Shown here piece by piece: positions 47,716 to 59,440 of a DNA stretch of 64,000 nucleotides. A program made the translations under genes and the position numbers. How positions within the stretch are numbered: position 1 is the stretch's first letter; every line of letters begins with the position of its first letter. The notes under the pieces were generated by a model. It was not told where the DNA came from. It did not search any database and saw only the letters and a list, made by a program, of their open reading frames with translations. The DNA is from Lepraria neglecta. Taxonomy: Eukaryota; Ascomycota; Lecanoromycetes; Lecanorales; Stereocaulaceae. The stretch lies in assembly GCA_033220425.1 (NCBI GenBank), contig CM065652.1:1674001-1738000 (forward strand), in the 5' to 3' direction.

Positions 47716-48464
47716 CCTTCCCACCATCACCAGTCTCAGACTTATGTATAGTACAGGCACCGTTAATACTCCCAAATATGCCGGCCAGTGCACCACCCGC
47801 CTGAGGAATCGCGCCAGCAAGCGCTGAACTAAGAACCAGCACACCAACTTGTCCACAAAGTCATCGTAGGAATGCTGACCGCAATAGACATGTACCCCTC
47901 GAGGTTTTGACTCCCATCCGAGTCAGTAGTGTAGCGGCCAATATCGATATAGTTGGTTTGAGTAGCGAGGTCGCATGCGCCCGCTTTGTTCATAGTTTAT
48001 TGGGGGGCATCTTCTGGCCCCTACCTCGTTTGCCGACGCTGTTTTCCTACACTTGACCGCTGTCCCATTTTACTTTTGTGCCGGCTTCTGCTTGCATTGC
48101 TGATACGAAGGCTGCTTCAAGCGGTGGTGGGTATTGGCCGCTTGCTTGGATCTCGAGGGTCTCGGGTGATACGCCTTGGCCTACTCCTGGCTATGGTGGT
48201 GGTGTCGTCCATTGGATGGGAATGTTTATGGGCGAGTTGGTATCACGCGATTGTGCCTAGACCGCAAGGGCCACTGGAAAAGTTTCCCGTGGTCACTGCG
48301 GGATCGATGTCACAACCCCAGACAAGTTTGCCATCGCCAAATGCGATGTATGTCGTGACGCCTGCTAAGGCTGAGGATGTGGTGCCGGATGCTTGGGGCG
48401 CCGGTACTCGCTTGGCTAGGCGCTGCGTTAGTGTTCTCACTCCTGAAGCTATACACACCGGCAC
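47716..48464 (-). pseudogene. Decayed gene of unknown family
   Basis: Successive - strand blocks read like one protein with frame changes. The first block, 48464-48243, has SSALAGVTTYIAFGDGKLVW and CDIDPAVTTGNFSSGP. After a shift at about 48255 come DTNSPINIPIQWTTPPP and, past a TAG, GQGVSPETLEIQASGQYPPP and AMQAEAGTKVKWDSGQ. After another shift come GACDLATQTNYIDIGRYTTD near 47970-47910 and SALAGAIPQAGGALAGIFGS near 47820-47750, with TAA at about 47716. The N-terminus is cut by the repeat at 48427. Some breaks could be short introns, but two TAG stops argue for decay. Family unknown. Confidence 0.55.
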
Positions 48465-48822
48465 AAGTGGATATGTAAATAGATGCTTCGGCGGTCCAAC
48501 GCCAGGGCTAGCAAGCCTAGAAAGGCCACTACAGGTGCCCCAGCGCTAGAAAACTCCCATGCCTAGGCGGCATAGACCTGGAGTGTAGATAGGCTATATA
48601 TAGGCTATATGTAGGCTATGTATAAGGTGCGGGTGGGCGGGAAAGAACTGCTATGGCTCTGAAAGAGATGCACTCGACTGAAGAGCCAACTGCTGGTGGG
48701 ATGCTCATACAAATAGTGCTCTCAGGAAGCACGGATCTCTCGCTATGGCCCATGGTCATGGCGCATGGCTGAAACCGCATCTGATCATGAGACACACTAA
48801 CCCACAGTCCCACTGTAGCGAC
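48427..48822. repeat. ~390-bp dispersed repeat, copy 2 (gene block)
   Basis: Nearly identical to 22813-23197 inside Gypsy3, but without RIP-type changes and with an extra 11-bp CTATATGTAGG near 48604. It abuts the decayed gene on its left. On the - strand to its right, coding-like text (DDDPVSGEEPGTAVY) resumes, so it may have been inserted into that gene. No clear target duplication here. An open - strand frame (48855-48616) spans much of it. Confidence 0.75.
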
Positions 48823-51490
48823 ATATACAGCTGTGCCTGGCTCCTCGCCCGACACAGGGTCGTCGTCGAGAGAATGCCTAGTAGGGAATGATTTTCAGGG
48901 TTCAAGGGGGCTTAACGGGAATGGTTAAGAGTACGTTCCTTCTTCTTGATGGAACCAAAGCAGAAGGTTAAGGATGATGAGAATGTTGATTTCATGATGG
49001 TCTCCACTACGATTATATAAGGCCGCAGAGACAGCAAAATGTTACCGCAGGAGTGACATCACGATTACCACGCCATGAGTTTCTAAGTTACGCAGAGCAA
49101 TCGCACCCTAGCTCTAATTCACGTTTCGGAGATTCCAAACCCTGTCCTTGCTTCGCCAACTTTGTTCCAAAGAAATAGTCTGTTCAGCAATTTGAAGGGA
49201 GAGTTTGTGCGATCTGAATTGGCAGATTCGGTGAATCAATCTCACAAAGGGGACGCATGACACAACCCAATGTGTTGCCAAGTGGAAGGAGAGCTCCACA
49301 GAGCTAGCCTGCTCAAACAAAGTCCACGTAGAATTGTACTAACCCTCATAGAGGCAAACAAGGTAACACGTTGATCGAGGAGAGAAGACTTTATGCACCT
49401 CAGGTAGGTCGTCACCAACAAAGGATCGGGATGGAAAGAGAATTTCCAAACTCAAAATTAACAAATTTTCCGAGCCGACGTCTTTGCCGCGGACATTGTC
49501 TTGGAAGTGTTGCCAGAATCAGCCTCGTAGACAGCGTGATCAAGAAAACCTAGTTGAACCGAAACGGCTAGAGATTGCTTCATTGATTTCTGCTGATTTC
49601 CTTTAGGTAAAGTGCAGGTCGCTCTCTAGTCAGCAATTAGGACCAACAGCTACAGACACAGAATATCAGACGTCCCATAAATTCTTGGCAAGGGTAGCTA
49701 TTGGCTGCATGTTGCTTAACCATCAAAACCCTAGACGCGAGGGATTTCTGGCAATCCTTTTGCATTGCGTCAAGAGAAGTTCCGGTTGTTCTTCGCCTTT
49801 TTTCGTGGAAAATCTGTCATCAATTGCTCCGCATTCTATCAATTAATGCTCTCTAACTCACATTTATTGTCTAATTGCTTGTCGTTGGCTCTTGTGGTAT
49901 GAGTATTCCACATTTTCTTTGGCAAATTTCCCTCCTCGAATCAATTCTCTAGCTCATCAAAAAAATGAAAATGGTATGTTCTAACCGCGTATTTCCAGAA
50001 ATTCCACAACCTGCTGACTCTTTGCATTGACAGAGCAGCGGTCTCTGTCAACATATCCTCACAACAACAATGACCAAATTTTTGGTTAGATTCCTCTGTG
50101 TCTTTCCGGAGAATGATAGAGCGCACACTTTATGCCAAGTTTTGACTCAAAGTCCTGAGTTTAGTCGATAGTAAGCTTCAATCAGACCAGGAATGTTTTT
50201 TGTTCTGCTCCATCAAAGCGAAGATTTACCAAGAAAAGGTCGAATCTCCTTCGCAACATGATGACACCGTCAGCTTCAGAGCTTACATCTGCCGAGATAC
50301 AGGCCTGATGCCCTTGAGAAAGAGCAATGCGGACAGCACTACCTTCGCTACTGACCAGATGTTATGGTAACTCATCCGTTGGAGGGGGGCTGCAGGGTGT
50401 CTTTCCCTGCCCGGCAAAAGAGCGCTCACAGTGGCTTTTCGCCAAAGCATCAGACACGGCAATCTCAGTGTCACAATGAGCTGCTGTAGGAACTCGATTG
50501 GAAATGCTTCGCTGATGTGGCAATTAAGAAGAAGGTAGCCTTCTATTTCGCCGATCAAAACACTGCCATGTTTTCAGAAAGAACTGCGCCACACCCACTA
50601 CATGAGCTTAATTGTCACGTGATTCTGATATGCCCGAGTCCAATGTCTATCTCTTCGTCTTCTTCAGGAGATTGAACCAACCACTGGGGAGGCGTTGGTA
50701 CCTTATGCTGATTGTCAGAATTTTGTGTTGATTTGTTTTTCCCAGTCCCATGAGCTGCACAGAATAATTTTGGCGAAGAAAGTTCTTCATTGCATTCCTA
50801 CGAGTCATGGATTGAGACCTAACACAGGACATGACCTCAATGCATCTCGCACGCTCTGCCTCTCGCTGTAGAGCAACACTCCTGTGCTCCAGGAGTGTGA
50901 GCCCAAAGATAGAGTACTAAGGTCAACTCCGAAGTCCAGACCATCAACACAATCGTCCCAAATCCCTGGGCCCGAACAATACGGAGGTCCTAGCAATTAG
51001 CACTGTTTGAGAGCCTCATCACCAATGTGTTCCTCCAATAGTAAGACCACCTCTAGACTGGCACCTCTAGACTGGCATAAGATTAGCATTCGCGATTAGG
51101 TTCCGGATTAGGAAAGAATATGGAGAATCGTTCGCCTTGATTAGACGCGGAGCTCAGTCCTCACGGCCTTTCCGTGGCCATGCTCGCGTGTACCTGGTAA
51201 CTTACAACGAATCTTCATGAATAGATATATCTACAATGTCCCCAGCCACCGATAAACACCAAGACGGCCTCTCCCGCTACTTATCGTAGGGCTGAGGCTG
51301 AGTGCCGATCATTGGAACATTTGCTGATCTGCTAGAAAGCCTCAGGAGAGATCAATCTGCGCGTTGTGCGGCTTTATATAAGTTAAGTGCATCTTTGTTA
51401 CAGTGTCTGTTCTTCTCAAAGCAGTGTTTCGGCGTGACTACTCCCCTGTCCGTCCCTTCCAATGAGCAGTAGCCGCGAGAAGACGCAACA
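48823..51490. other. 2.7-kb intergenic region
   Basis: Only short frames on both strands, none with recognisable motifs. The segment 51240-51490 is the probable promoter and leader of the Zn2Cys6 regulator. Decayed gene relics cannot be excluded, for example near 50996-50805 on the - strand. Confidence 0.5.
51373..51382 (+). promoter_or_regulatory. TATA-like box of the Zn2Cys6 gene
   Basis: TTTATATAAG, about 110 bp before ATG 51491. It is the only good TATA-like match in the preceding 150 bp. Assignment is by position only. Confidence 0.35.
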
Positions 51491-53498
51491 ATGGTAAAGA
51501 CACCCAGAAGCAAAGGTTGCCGAGTTTGTGTTCAACGCCGGGTCAAGGTATAAAGCCTCGAATTGGAGTGTTCAAACCAGGGAATAGTGGATAACCATGC
51601 TCTTCAGTGCGATCAAAGACGTCCCTTTTGCTTCCGTTGTGAGAGAGCAAATCGACAATGTCCAGGGTTCGAGACCATCAGTTTTATCGATGAAGGCCCA
51701 TCAGTACGTGAGCAGTACGAAAAGCCAAAGAGAACGTCCCAGAATGCTAGCAGGTGGGTCTTTCATCTCTCGCTTGAGTCCTGCGCAACATCACTTGGCC
51801 TGGATATGGAAGACTGACGTTGGGCAGACAGCAATCCTTCTCGTCTTCTTCATTATCGTTCTCAGCCGTGCCACCGGAGAATCCGGTTGCTCCTGAAGAG
51901 CCCACAGATACGGCCTCTATATCCAGTAGAAGCACCCCAAGCTTTGAAAGGTCATCTCTCGTAGCCTTCATAGCTCCCTCAGCATATCAAGCTCAGTTGC
52001 TCTCAGCCTTTATCCAGACAGTCGAGAGCTCAACCCCGACTAATCTCGCACCCACCTTCCACTGCCACAGTCTGTGGCTTGGAGATATCGCTAGACGTGC
52101 AGAGGTGTCACCAACGCTAGTCTGGGCAATACGAGCGATCTCGCTGTCACACCTTGGTCGCCAGATACAGGATCAAAACATGATCACAACATCGCGGACT
52201 ATGTACGGCAAAGCTTTATTAAACTTGAACAAAGCCCTTCAAGACCCCGAAGAAGGATACGCCTCCGATACATTAAGCGCGACTGTCTTACTTTCTTTCT
52301 ATGAGATGATCACTTGTACGGAAAGATTCTCTTGGATTCGCCATGCAGGTGGAGCCGCCAACTTGATGCGAATTCGTGGCCCTGAACGACACCGTATGGG
52401 AATTGATGCCACTGTATTCCTCGCCTGTCGCTATTCTCTTATCATGCAATCATTCCAAACCAGAAAGAAATGTTTCTTAGCTGAGCCAGGCTGGCGCCAA
52501 TTGTCTCGTGATCTTAATGAAAGCTCTACACAAAGAAGTGCATTCCACGATGCAAGAGAGGAAGTATTTCAAGAGGTTGTCGAATACCCTGGCTATATTG
52601 TTCATGCCGTGGACTATATGGACGATGGTGTGCCACAACAGCAACTACTACAAGAACTCGTCCGCCGAGGCCATCACTACCGATCTAGTTATAAAGGAAT
52701 CCATAATCGCATGGTCGAAGCGCTCCGAGAAGCTGGCCAAGAACCCACAAAGACCCCTTCTTCTCTCAACGACAAGCTCTTCCCGATTGTCTACCAGTAC
52801 CCCGGAATCCTGGTAGCGTCGTTTTACTGCGGCTACTGGACAGGTATGAGCATGATGAATGTGGTTCTGATAGGCTTAGAATCCAAGCTACAGTCTTTGA
52901 GCGTCAGTCCTGCCGCTAGCCCATCCATTGCCTTGGAATTTGGAGATCATCGAGTTAAGCCATATATGAGCAGAGCGATGGAGAGCCTACCGGACCGTAC
53001 TACACCACCTGAGCTATGGTCTCTCGCTGCGCCTGAGAGAGGCTCCGCGTTTCCTGTCGCAGCTGCGCTCAGCCCGAAAGACTACCCCACAATGAGCGCA
53101 GAAGACACCTTAAAACGGCGAAACCTGTAAGCCACTCCTTTGCTGCATTTTTTTACACCCGTTGTTGTTTTTGAAGTAATGAAACGTCTCTCAGTTTTCT
53201 ATGTCTTGATGAGGAAATGCTGATCGCGAAATGTGACAGGTATTTGGCAGAGAACATACACTACGCCCGGGAAGCCTGCAGATCGGTTGAAAGCATGGCT
53301 ACGTCGGCGTTTCTAGGTCCACTCTTTCTCATCTTAGCACTACGAGGTGCCATGCGGACGCTGAGAGCTCCAGAAGAAAAGGCGTGGATAATGAAGAAGC
53401 TTGACGGCATTAGCAAAGTCTTTAGTATGGCGAAGACTGAGGCTGATGTTTACAAGGAAGAGATGGTGATTTTACACGGACCAAATCGGTCTCCCTAG
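51491..53498 (+). CDS. Zn2Cys6 fungal transcription factor
   Basis: Four exons: 51491-51547, 51608-51753, 51828-53126, 53195-53498, with introns of 60, 74 and 68 nt and GT...AG ends, giving about 601 residues. The first splice falls inside the binuclear zinc cluster: GCRVCVQRRVK joins CDQRRPFCFRCERANRQCPG, giving C-x2-C-x6-C-x5-C-x2-C-x6-C (residues 10-39). The middle region (HSLWLGDIARRAEVSPTLVW, ISLSHLGRQIQD, LSATVLLSFYEM, WIRHAGGAANLMRIRG) is typical of the fungal-specific regulatory domain found in many such factors. It should act in the nucleus as a DNA-binding regulator; its targets are unknown. The esterase gene starts 478 bp downstream on the same strand. Confidence 0.88.
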
Positions 53499-53976
53499 TT
53501 CAGCACCCTTCGCAGCTCCTGGGCATATGTGCAAATGCAGGTTCTTTTGCGGGACGGAATGTATGGACTATATTTCCGCGGCTCGAACTAAAATTAGCAA
53601 CGTGGGGAAGCGGGAAATGCATGCATCATGCGTGGCCCCCTTTTCCCGCCTCGGCTCCACCCCTAGATCTGGATATCATCTCCGTCGCCCCCGCATTTCA
53701 GATCGAATTGATAGTTCAAATAGGAGGTGCTCAAATGGCAAACAATGGATATTGGCGAGGATCTCCATGCAAGCTGGCGTCATGGCTGCCATACTCATTC
53801 CGTTTTCAATGGCTTTCGTCCGCACAATTGCTAAGCCGAGGTCGAACTTTTGGGGGCTACAGCATATATTTCGTACGAGTATTTCCGTAAAATGGCGGCC
53901 ATGAAGCTCTGCCTGAGCTCTCGAACGCTTCCACCTTGTATATATTATTTTCCGAAGGTTAGGTACCCAAGCCAAC
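53499..53976. other. Spacer between regulator and esterase genes
   Basis: 478 bp with short frames only. A TATATATTATT stretch at about 53940-53950, roughly 30 bp before ATG 53977, could serve the esterase promoter. Confidence 0.45.
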
Positions 53977-56304
53977 ATGAAGCTCAACGTCGCATGTTTC
54001 TCAGCGTTCCTGGCGCTGTCTCATGCAGCTCCAGCAAAGCTTGGTCTTAACTTTGATAAGCGAGCAAATGCGTTACCGACATTGACGCTGCCGTATGCGA
54101 CTTATCGCGCAACAGACTACAACGCAAATGGCGATGTATGTCTTCTTTAAAACTCGTCTCAAAAAAAATCTAACACATTTTCCAGATCTACACATTCAAG
54201 AATATTCGCTTTGGTGCTCCACCAGTGGGAGACCTACGATGGGTACGTAATTTTCGCAGCGTCGTCTTTCCCATTGGGACAATTGTCCGAGTTCTGAAAC
54301 CTCTTGCGGGAGTAATGACTTCGGCTGTGCTCCCTAAACATATCTTATAACTCTTTTGCCTGTCCATTAAGAGGAATACTGACTCTGAAATGTGCGTAGG
54401 CAAAACCAGCGCCACCAGCAACAGAGACAGACATTCAAGATGGCTCTTATGGCCCAATATGTATTCAGGCACCCATCAAAGGGCCTCAGTTGACCGGCCC
54501 CGGGGCTAGTAGCCCGGTGGGTCAAGCCGCAAATCAGTTCTTAGCAGGCATACCGATTCCATCTTTCACCAACATGAGCGAGGGTAACCGATCTTGACTT
54601 CCCACCAAAGGGGCGAATATACTAAAATCAAGGCAGATTGTCTCTTTCTTGACATCTACGTACCAGCTGCAGCCGTCGAAAACCCTTCCTTGAAACTTCC
54701 TGTCATCTCGTGGTTCTACGGTGGAGCATACATCTTTGGCGGAAAAGATCAATTTGGAGATGTTTTGCCTTTGTATGATGGCACTGGCCTCATCCAAGAG
54801 TCGGGTGGCAACGTGATTTTCGTTGCAAGCAACTATAGAGTACTATGCTTTTCTCGAATATTGCCAGGCAGCGCTGACATAATTCACAGCTTGGAGCCTA
54901 TGGCTTCCTCGCCGGCACCACAATGGAACAGCAGGGCCTTCCAAATGCTGGCTTCTATGACCAACGAGCTGTCCTCCAGTGGATCCAAGATTATATCCAT
55001 CTAGTAGGCGGCGACAACACGCAAGTCTCCGCGTGGGGCGAATCGGCTGGTGCAGGCTCCATCATGCACCAGCTTGTTGCGTTCGGCGGGACACAGGACC
55101 CTTTGTTTTCGAAAGCGGTCATGCAAAGCCCTGCATTTGGGTTAATGTTCGATCGAAAGGGAGCCCTTGAGAATGTGTTCAACAACTTCACCGAGTTGGC
55201 GGGCTGTTCTGGACAGGGCGTTGCGTGTCTTCGGGCTGCGAGTGCTGAGACGTTGAAGACTGCTAATACGAAACTCAATGAGGAAGGGCCAGAGGGATCT
55301 TTTGCCGTGGGTCCTTCTGCTGACGGGAATCTCATCCGTCAATTAGCTGTTCTAGAATTTGCTTCTGGTACGTTTGCACCTTCCTCTTCATAGTCTACCA
55401 TGTACTAATACGGCCCCTAGGAAATTATTACAAGAACGTCGCATCTCTCATCTTGAGTCATGTAGCCGACGAAGCCTTTATCTTCGTATGTCTGACTTGG
55501 ATGTGCAACGCAGAAATCTAGCTAACACAACCACAAGGTTCCTGCCGACGTACAGACAGATTCCGAGTTCAACACCTTTGTGGATGAAATGTTCCCCGCC
55601 TACGCCAAAACAGCAGGCCTCAATAGGTAAGTCTTTTCGAAGTCCAAACTTCCCCTTTTGACCCAAGTCCTGAGTCTTGAGATATTTCTTGGGGGAATTA
55701 GCTCTCTAGACAAGTTGCCAGATGGCCCCTTGAACAAGCAATACTGACTCCGAAATCTTGATCTAGCATTATCGAGGCCCACTACCCGCCGGTCATGTCC
55801 GGGACCGTGCATAATTACACCACTGAGTTTGATAGAACAAAAGCCCTCCTCGGCCAATCCTCCTTTCAATGCAACGTGAGGTATCTCAGCGACGCCTACG
55901 CAGGCAAGAACTATAACCTACAGTACTCAGTGACGCCAGCGTTTCATGGAACTGACTTGCTACCTACATTCTACAACCTGAACGTCGACCTGACACTCTT
56001 CGGAGACGACGAGTCCTACCCCCTCATTCCAGGCTTCGGCTCCTTCGCCCAAGCATATCAATCCTATCTAGTCTCGCACGCACGAAGCGGCAATCCTAAC
56101 ACATATGCCAAGACGGTTAATATACCACCCGCTATCAATTGGCCGAAGGCTGGTGATAGCGGGGATGAGATCACGGGCGTGTTAAACGCGGGCGATGCTG
56201 GTTTCAATCTGATCTCGGACCCTCAAACCACGGAAACGATATGTGAATTTTGGAGAGAAGTAGCTGTAGGTGACCTTCCTAAGCTATTCTCTCCCCTTTC
56301 ATAG
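53977..56304 (+). CDS. Secreted type-B carboxylesterase/lipase
   Basis: Eight exons: 53977-54135, 54186-54242, 54400-54583, 54637-54839, 54890-55367, 55421-55485, 55538-55626, 55767-56304, all phases consistent, giving about 590 residues. Signal peptide MKLNVACFSAFLALSHAAPA. Family signposts: IRFGAPPVGDLRW, SEDCLFLDIYVP (created by the exon 3/4 junction), FYGGAYIFGG oxyanion region, NYRLGAYGFLAG, the nucleophile elbow WGESAGAGS, the acid in DEAFIF, and the His in AFHGTDLLPTFY. The triad Ser-Glu-His is therefore complete. It would hydrolyse carboxylic esters or lipids outside the cell; the substrate cannot be told. Two introns (54243-54399 and 55627-55766) are unusually long and share similar 3' ends. 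Confidence 0.92.
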
Positions 56305-56973
56305 CCCATTTGAGTTATGAGACATATTCTAAGAGCCAGGATTCTTCTGTGGCTCCTAGAATATATCTTTCAGCCTGATAGCCGTCTTGAAAGGGTATTG
56401 CTAACTCAGAATTACTGTAGGCTGCTGTGACGGATCTTGGAGGTTATGCGCCACCGGGCAGTGTGGTGAATAGTACGCTGGTGGCTGTTACGAATGACCC
56501 GAGTGCGAATTATTGAGGGGACGCTGGTAGGGTTGAGTTTTGGGAAGAGTGTACGGCTTCGCTTTTGTTTGTTTGCGTTGTGTGTATAGGAATTCTTACA
56601 ACATGAGGTCATAAGCCGTCTTTCAAGTATAATTGATCATTCACATACATGCAAGGTAGCTAATTCTTACATATACGTATAAAGAAATATAGAGGGTAGA
56701 TTGGTTGAGAAGAATGGAGTATAGTAGTCCGTACGGCAGCAGTCTCTACTAGTCTGAGTTTGATTCATGATTCCAGAGGTATGTTCATTCACTCAACATG
56801 CACAGCATCACTAAATACACATTCCGTCCACAACATGCAACAAGCAGCCGGGCTCAAGTCCACATAATTCCACCCAGCTTCGTCAAATCCCAGTCTAAGC
56901 TCCACAACTTCCTATGTGAGGCCTGCTCTGACTGAGTCCCTCACTGATCTGCCTCATGGAAGTTGGAGCCAGG
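56305..56973. other. Intergenic region between convergent genes
   Basis: About 670 bp between the 3' ends of the esterase (+) and the TGFQP-repeat gene (-). It holds their 3' untranslated regions. No gene seen. Confidence 0.5.
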
Positions 56974-57380
56974 CTACTGCTGATCCGTAGGCTGGAAGCC
57001 AGTCTGATTGCCTCTAGAGGATGAGGTATCTTTAAAACCTCCCTGGCTGAAGCCGGTTTGCTCACCCTGAGGTTGGAAGCCCTGTAGGGAAGGTTGAAAT
57101 CCCGTTTGACTGTGCTCTTTTCCAGAATAAGAGGTGCCTTTCTGGAAGGCGCCTTGGCTGAAATCCTGCTGGCCTTGCTGGCCTTGTGGTTGGAAGCCGG
57201 TTTGCTGGAAACCCCCTGACTGAAGCCTCTATCGGGCTGAAAACCCGTCTGCTGGAGGCCTGATCCATTTGAGGATGAAGATGGAGTGTCATCGAAACTA
57301 CCGCCTTTTCCGCTTTGTGGTTGAAAGCCTCCTTTGTTGTCGCCCGTGGCGTCTGGCTGAAAGCCTGTTGTACCCTCCAT
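56974..57380 (-). pseudogene. Small Gln/Gly-rich protein with TGFQP repeats, one frameshift
   Basis: ATG 57380 starts MEGTTGFQPDATGDNKGGFQ. The same frame continues to about 57216. At the CCCCC run 57212-57216 (GGGGG on the coding strand) one base is missing compared with a sister repeat (GGGAGG near 57050). Beyond it the next frame continues with GFQQTGFQPQGQQGQQDFSQ and further (T)GFQP units to TAG at 56974. About 135 residues in all, with at least six (T)GFQP motifs alternating with FSQG. It is low-complexity and probably disordered, with no signal peptide. I do not know this family. The single-base shift in a homopolymer may be a true mutation or a sequencing error; a short intron is another option. 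Confidence 0.6.
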
Positions 57381-57529
57381 GACCGAGCGGTGGCAGGTGA
57401 TAGTCTGATGAATGGCTATAAAAGGATGATGAGATCGGTGAATGGGTTGAGTGTGCTGGATTTGAGATTGGAGTTTTGTAACTGAGCTGAGACGGAGCGT
57501 AGTTTCTGGCATCAGCAGGGGATGATCGT

Positions 57530-57538
57530 GGTCTTTAT
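57530..57538 (-). promoter_or_regulatory. TATA-like box of the TGFQP-repeat gene
   Basis: GGTATAAAG on the - strand, about 150 bp upstream of ATG 57380, in a region otherwise free of such matches. Inferred by position. Confidence 0.35.
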
Positions 57539-59440
57539 ACCTGGTTGTAGGTTTCTAGACCGGGCCTCAGAGCAGCTATCACTGATCTGGAGCGAACCCG
57601 AAAGTAAACACGTTAGCATCGTGGCGTTTTGGAATCCAACTGAGGAGATTCATGGGCATGACTAGCGTTGCCTCTAGAGCGTCTGCTCAGCCAGCCACGA
57701 ACATGAATCCCCCATGTCCATGGTATCGAGCTTCAATTACTCGGTAAATTGAAAGACATTGTGCTCTTGGTATATCGTAGACGGCTCTAATGGCCCGCAA
57801 TGGATCCATAGTGAGCACGACATGCTCCAGGATTGCATCTTGTAAGGTCATGGTGGAGTGCTCCGCAGTGTCGATTGATCGAGGCTACAGCGGAAGCTAA
57901 GGCAGGGACAAAGCTTGAATGCAAGGAGGATTTTAAAAGGGTACGTTCCAGAACAGCAATTGCGTGCGTTGAGTATGTTCTCGACTGCGGATTCGCCTGC
58001 ATTAGTGTGGCTTTTGGGGAGCTTGGCCTGTTCACTAAAATGTGGCTCCCTTAGCCAGTAAGTTTTTTTCTTGCATACCCATAGAAGGCCATCTAGGCTT
58101 CGATAGTGCAATCGGAACGAGAAACACGCGATCAGAAAAGTGTATTGCTTTTTCCCAGGTAGTATGAAGACAACCAGCCGGCTCGGTTTACGGCTCTGCC
58201 AGAAAGGGATTCATTGGAGAGTGTGCTCAATTCGATAGACCCTCAAACCAAACAATTAATACATATAGTAGCATCTCACGGTTCAAGGTATATAATGATG
58301 TGTTCATTCCAATTCCCAATGGCCATTCCTCACTGAGTATTCCAAATTGTATGGCATTCTATGCAGGCGGATGTTCATAGGTATAGACCGTGTGTAGATG
58401 CTTTCCCATGGCCCATATCTCGCTCTTTAAAGCAGCCGATTTTGAACAGACGGCAATCAGTAGGCCTCAGCCAAGAAGGAGATGGCGAAGTATAGCAGAA
58501 AGTTTGCGCTGGCACGAGAGGCTCAAGGTCGCTGTACATTATGTTTCGGACTATCAAGACTCAGACTTCCGCTATCGGCTGCATAGTCAGCAAGCCTGAG
58601 ACGAGATGCAGTGTAGAGCTCAGTGTCCAGAGAGATGCGAGAATAGTGTTTCAAGTAGTAGATGTATCCAGTGTACCATAGGATTAGAAAGGCTCAATCG
58701 AGACCCTCTTGAAAATGACGATCGTATGCTCAGCACAAGCAGCATGATACAGAAGTATAATGCACAGCAGGAGAATTGAAGAAGAAAATGCTAATAGAGG
58801 GAGAAATCTTCAGGCGTGACGATTTGGCACCAGGATTTCTGCTGCGAAGACGCTAGCCGGGCCTACTTTATTCCGTGGAAATAGGTGCCCGCAACAACAC
58901 CCGACGCACGAAACGTCAACATACATGTAGCTTATACCATTGCCCTCACCCTCTAGCCTTTGTGCATAGGCCCCCCCATCACTGTTTGCTCGCTGCAGAC
59001 GACCATTCTCTTGCACCGGCAGCTTTCAAACATAGCCCTGGAGCTTTGGCTTGGTGGCCCACTCTCAAAATCGTTGTGGAACTCATCGACCTGACTCTCA
59101 GCACTGCCCTTGCATCTACACCCACAGAGTAAGTCTTCTTCGGTGGTTTGAATGATTGTGGAGTATTGGCACTGACACGAAGCAGCTTCCCGCTCCTCCT
59201 CCGACGCGACGATTGACCAGAGTACAGAAGAAATTACGAGAGCAGGCTACGGCTTCAAAAGAGGAACGGAGCTTGCGACATACACTTCGTACATCAGCAT
59301 CAGTATGACAGCCTGAAACTTCAAGTAGGTACATTGTGAGGCAAGGAGTCCTCACTGTCAATTGTTTGAGACGAATCCTGCTGACCACTCTCTTAGACTT
59401 CCAGGTGTTGAGCATCCTCATTGCGTGCCGCCACATTATC
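57539..59440. other. 1.9-kb intergenic region
   Basis: Contains only short frames without recognisable motifs on either strand. The last few hundred bases are presumably the promoter and leader of the F-box gene at 59441; an upstream non-coding exon is possible. Confidence 0.45.

Noticed and set aside
47312-47827. 171-codon + strand frame
   Set aside because: Overlaps the decayed - strand gene, has no recognisable motif and reads like chance sequence.
48616-48855. 79-codon - strand frame
   Set aside because: Mostly the dispersed ~390-bp repeat; the other copy at 22.8-23.2 kb gives no matching intact gene.
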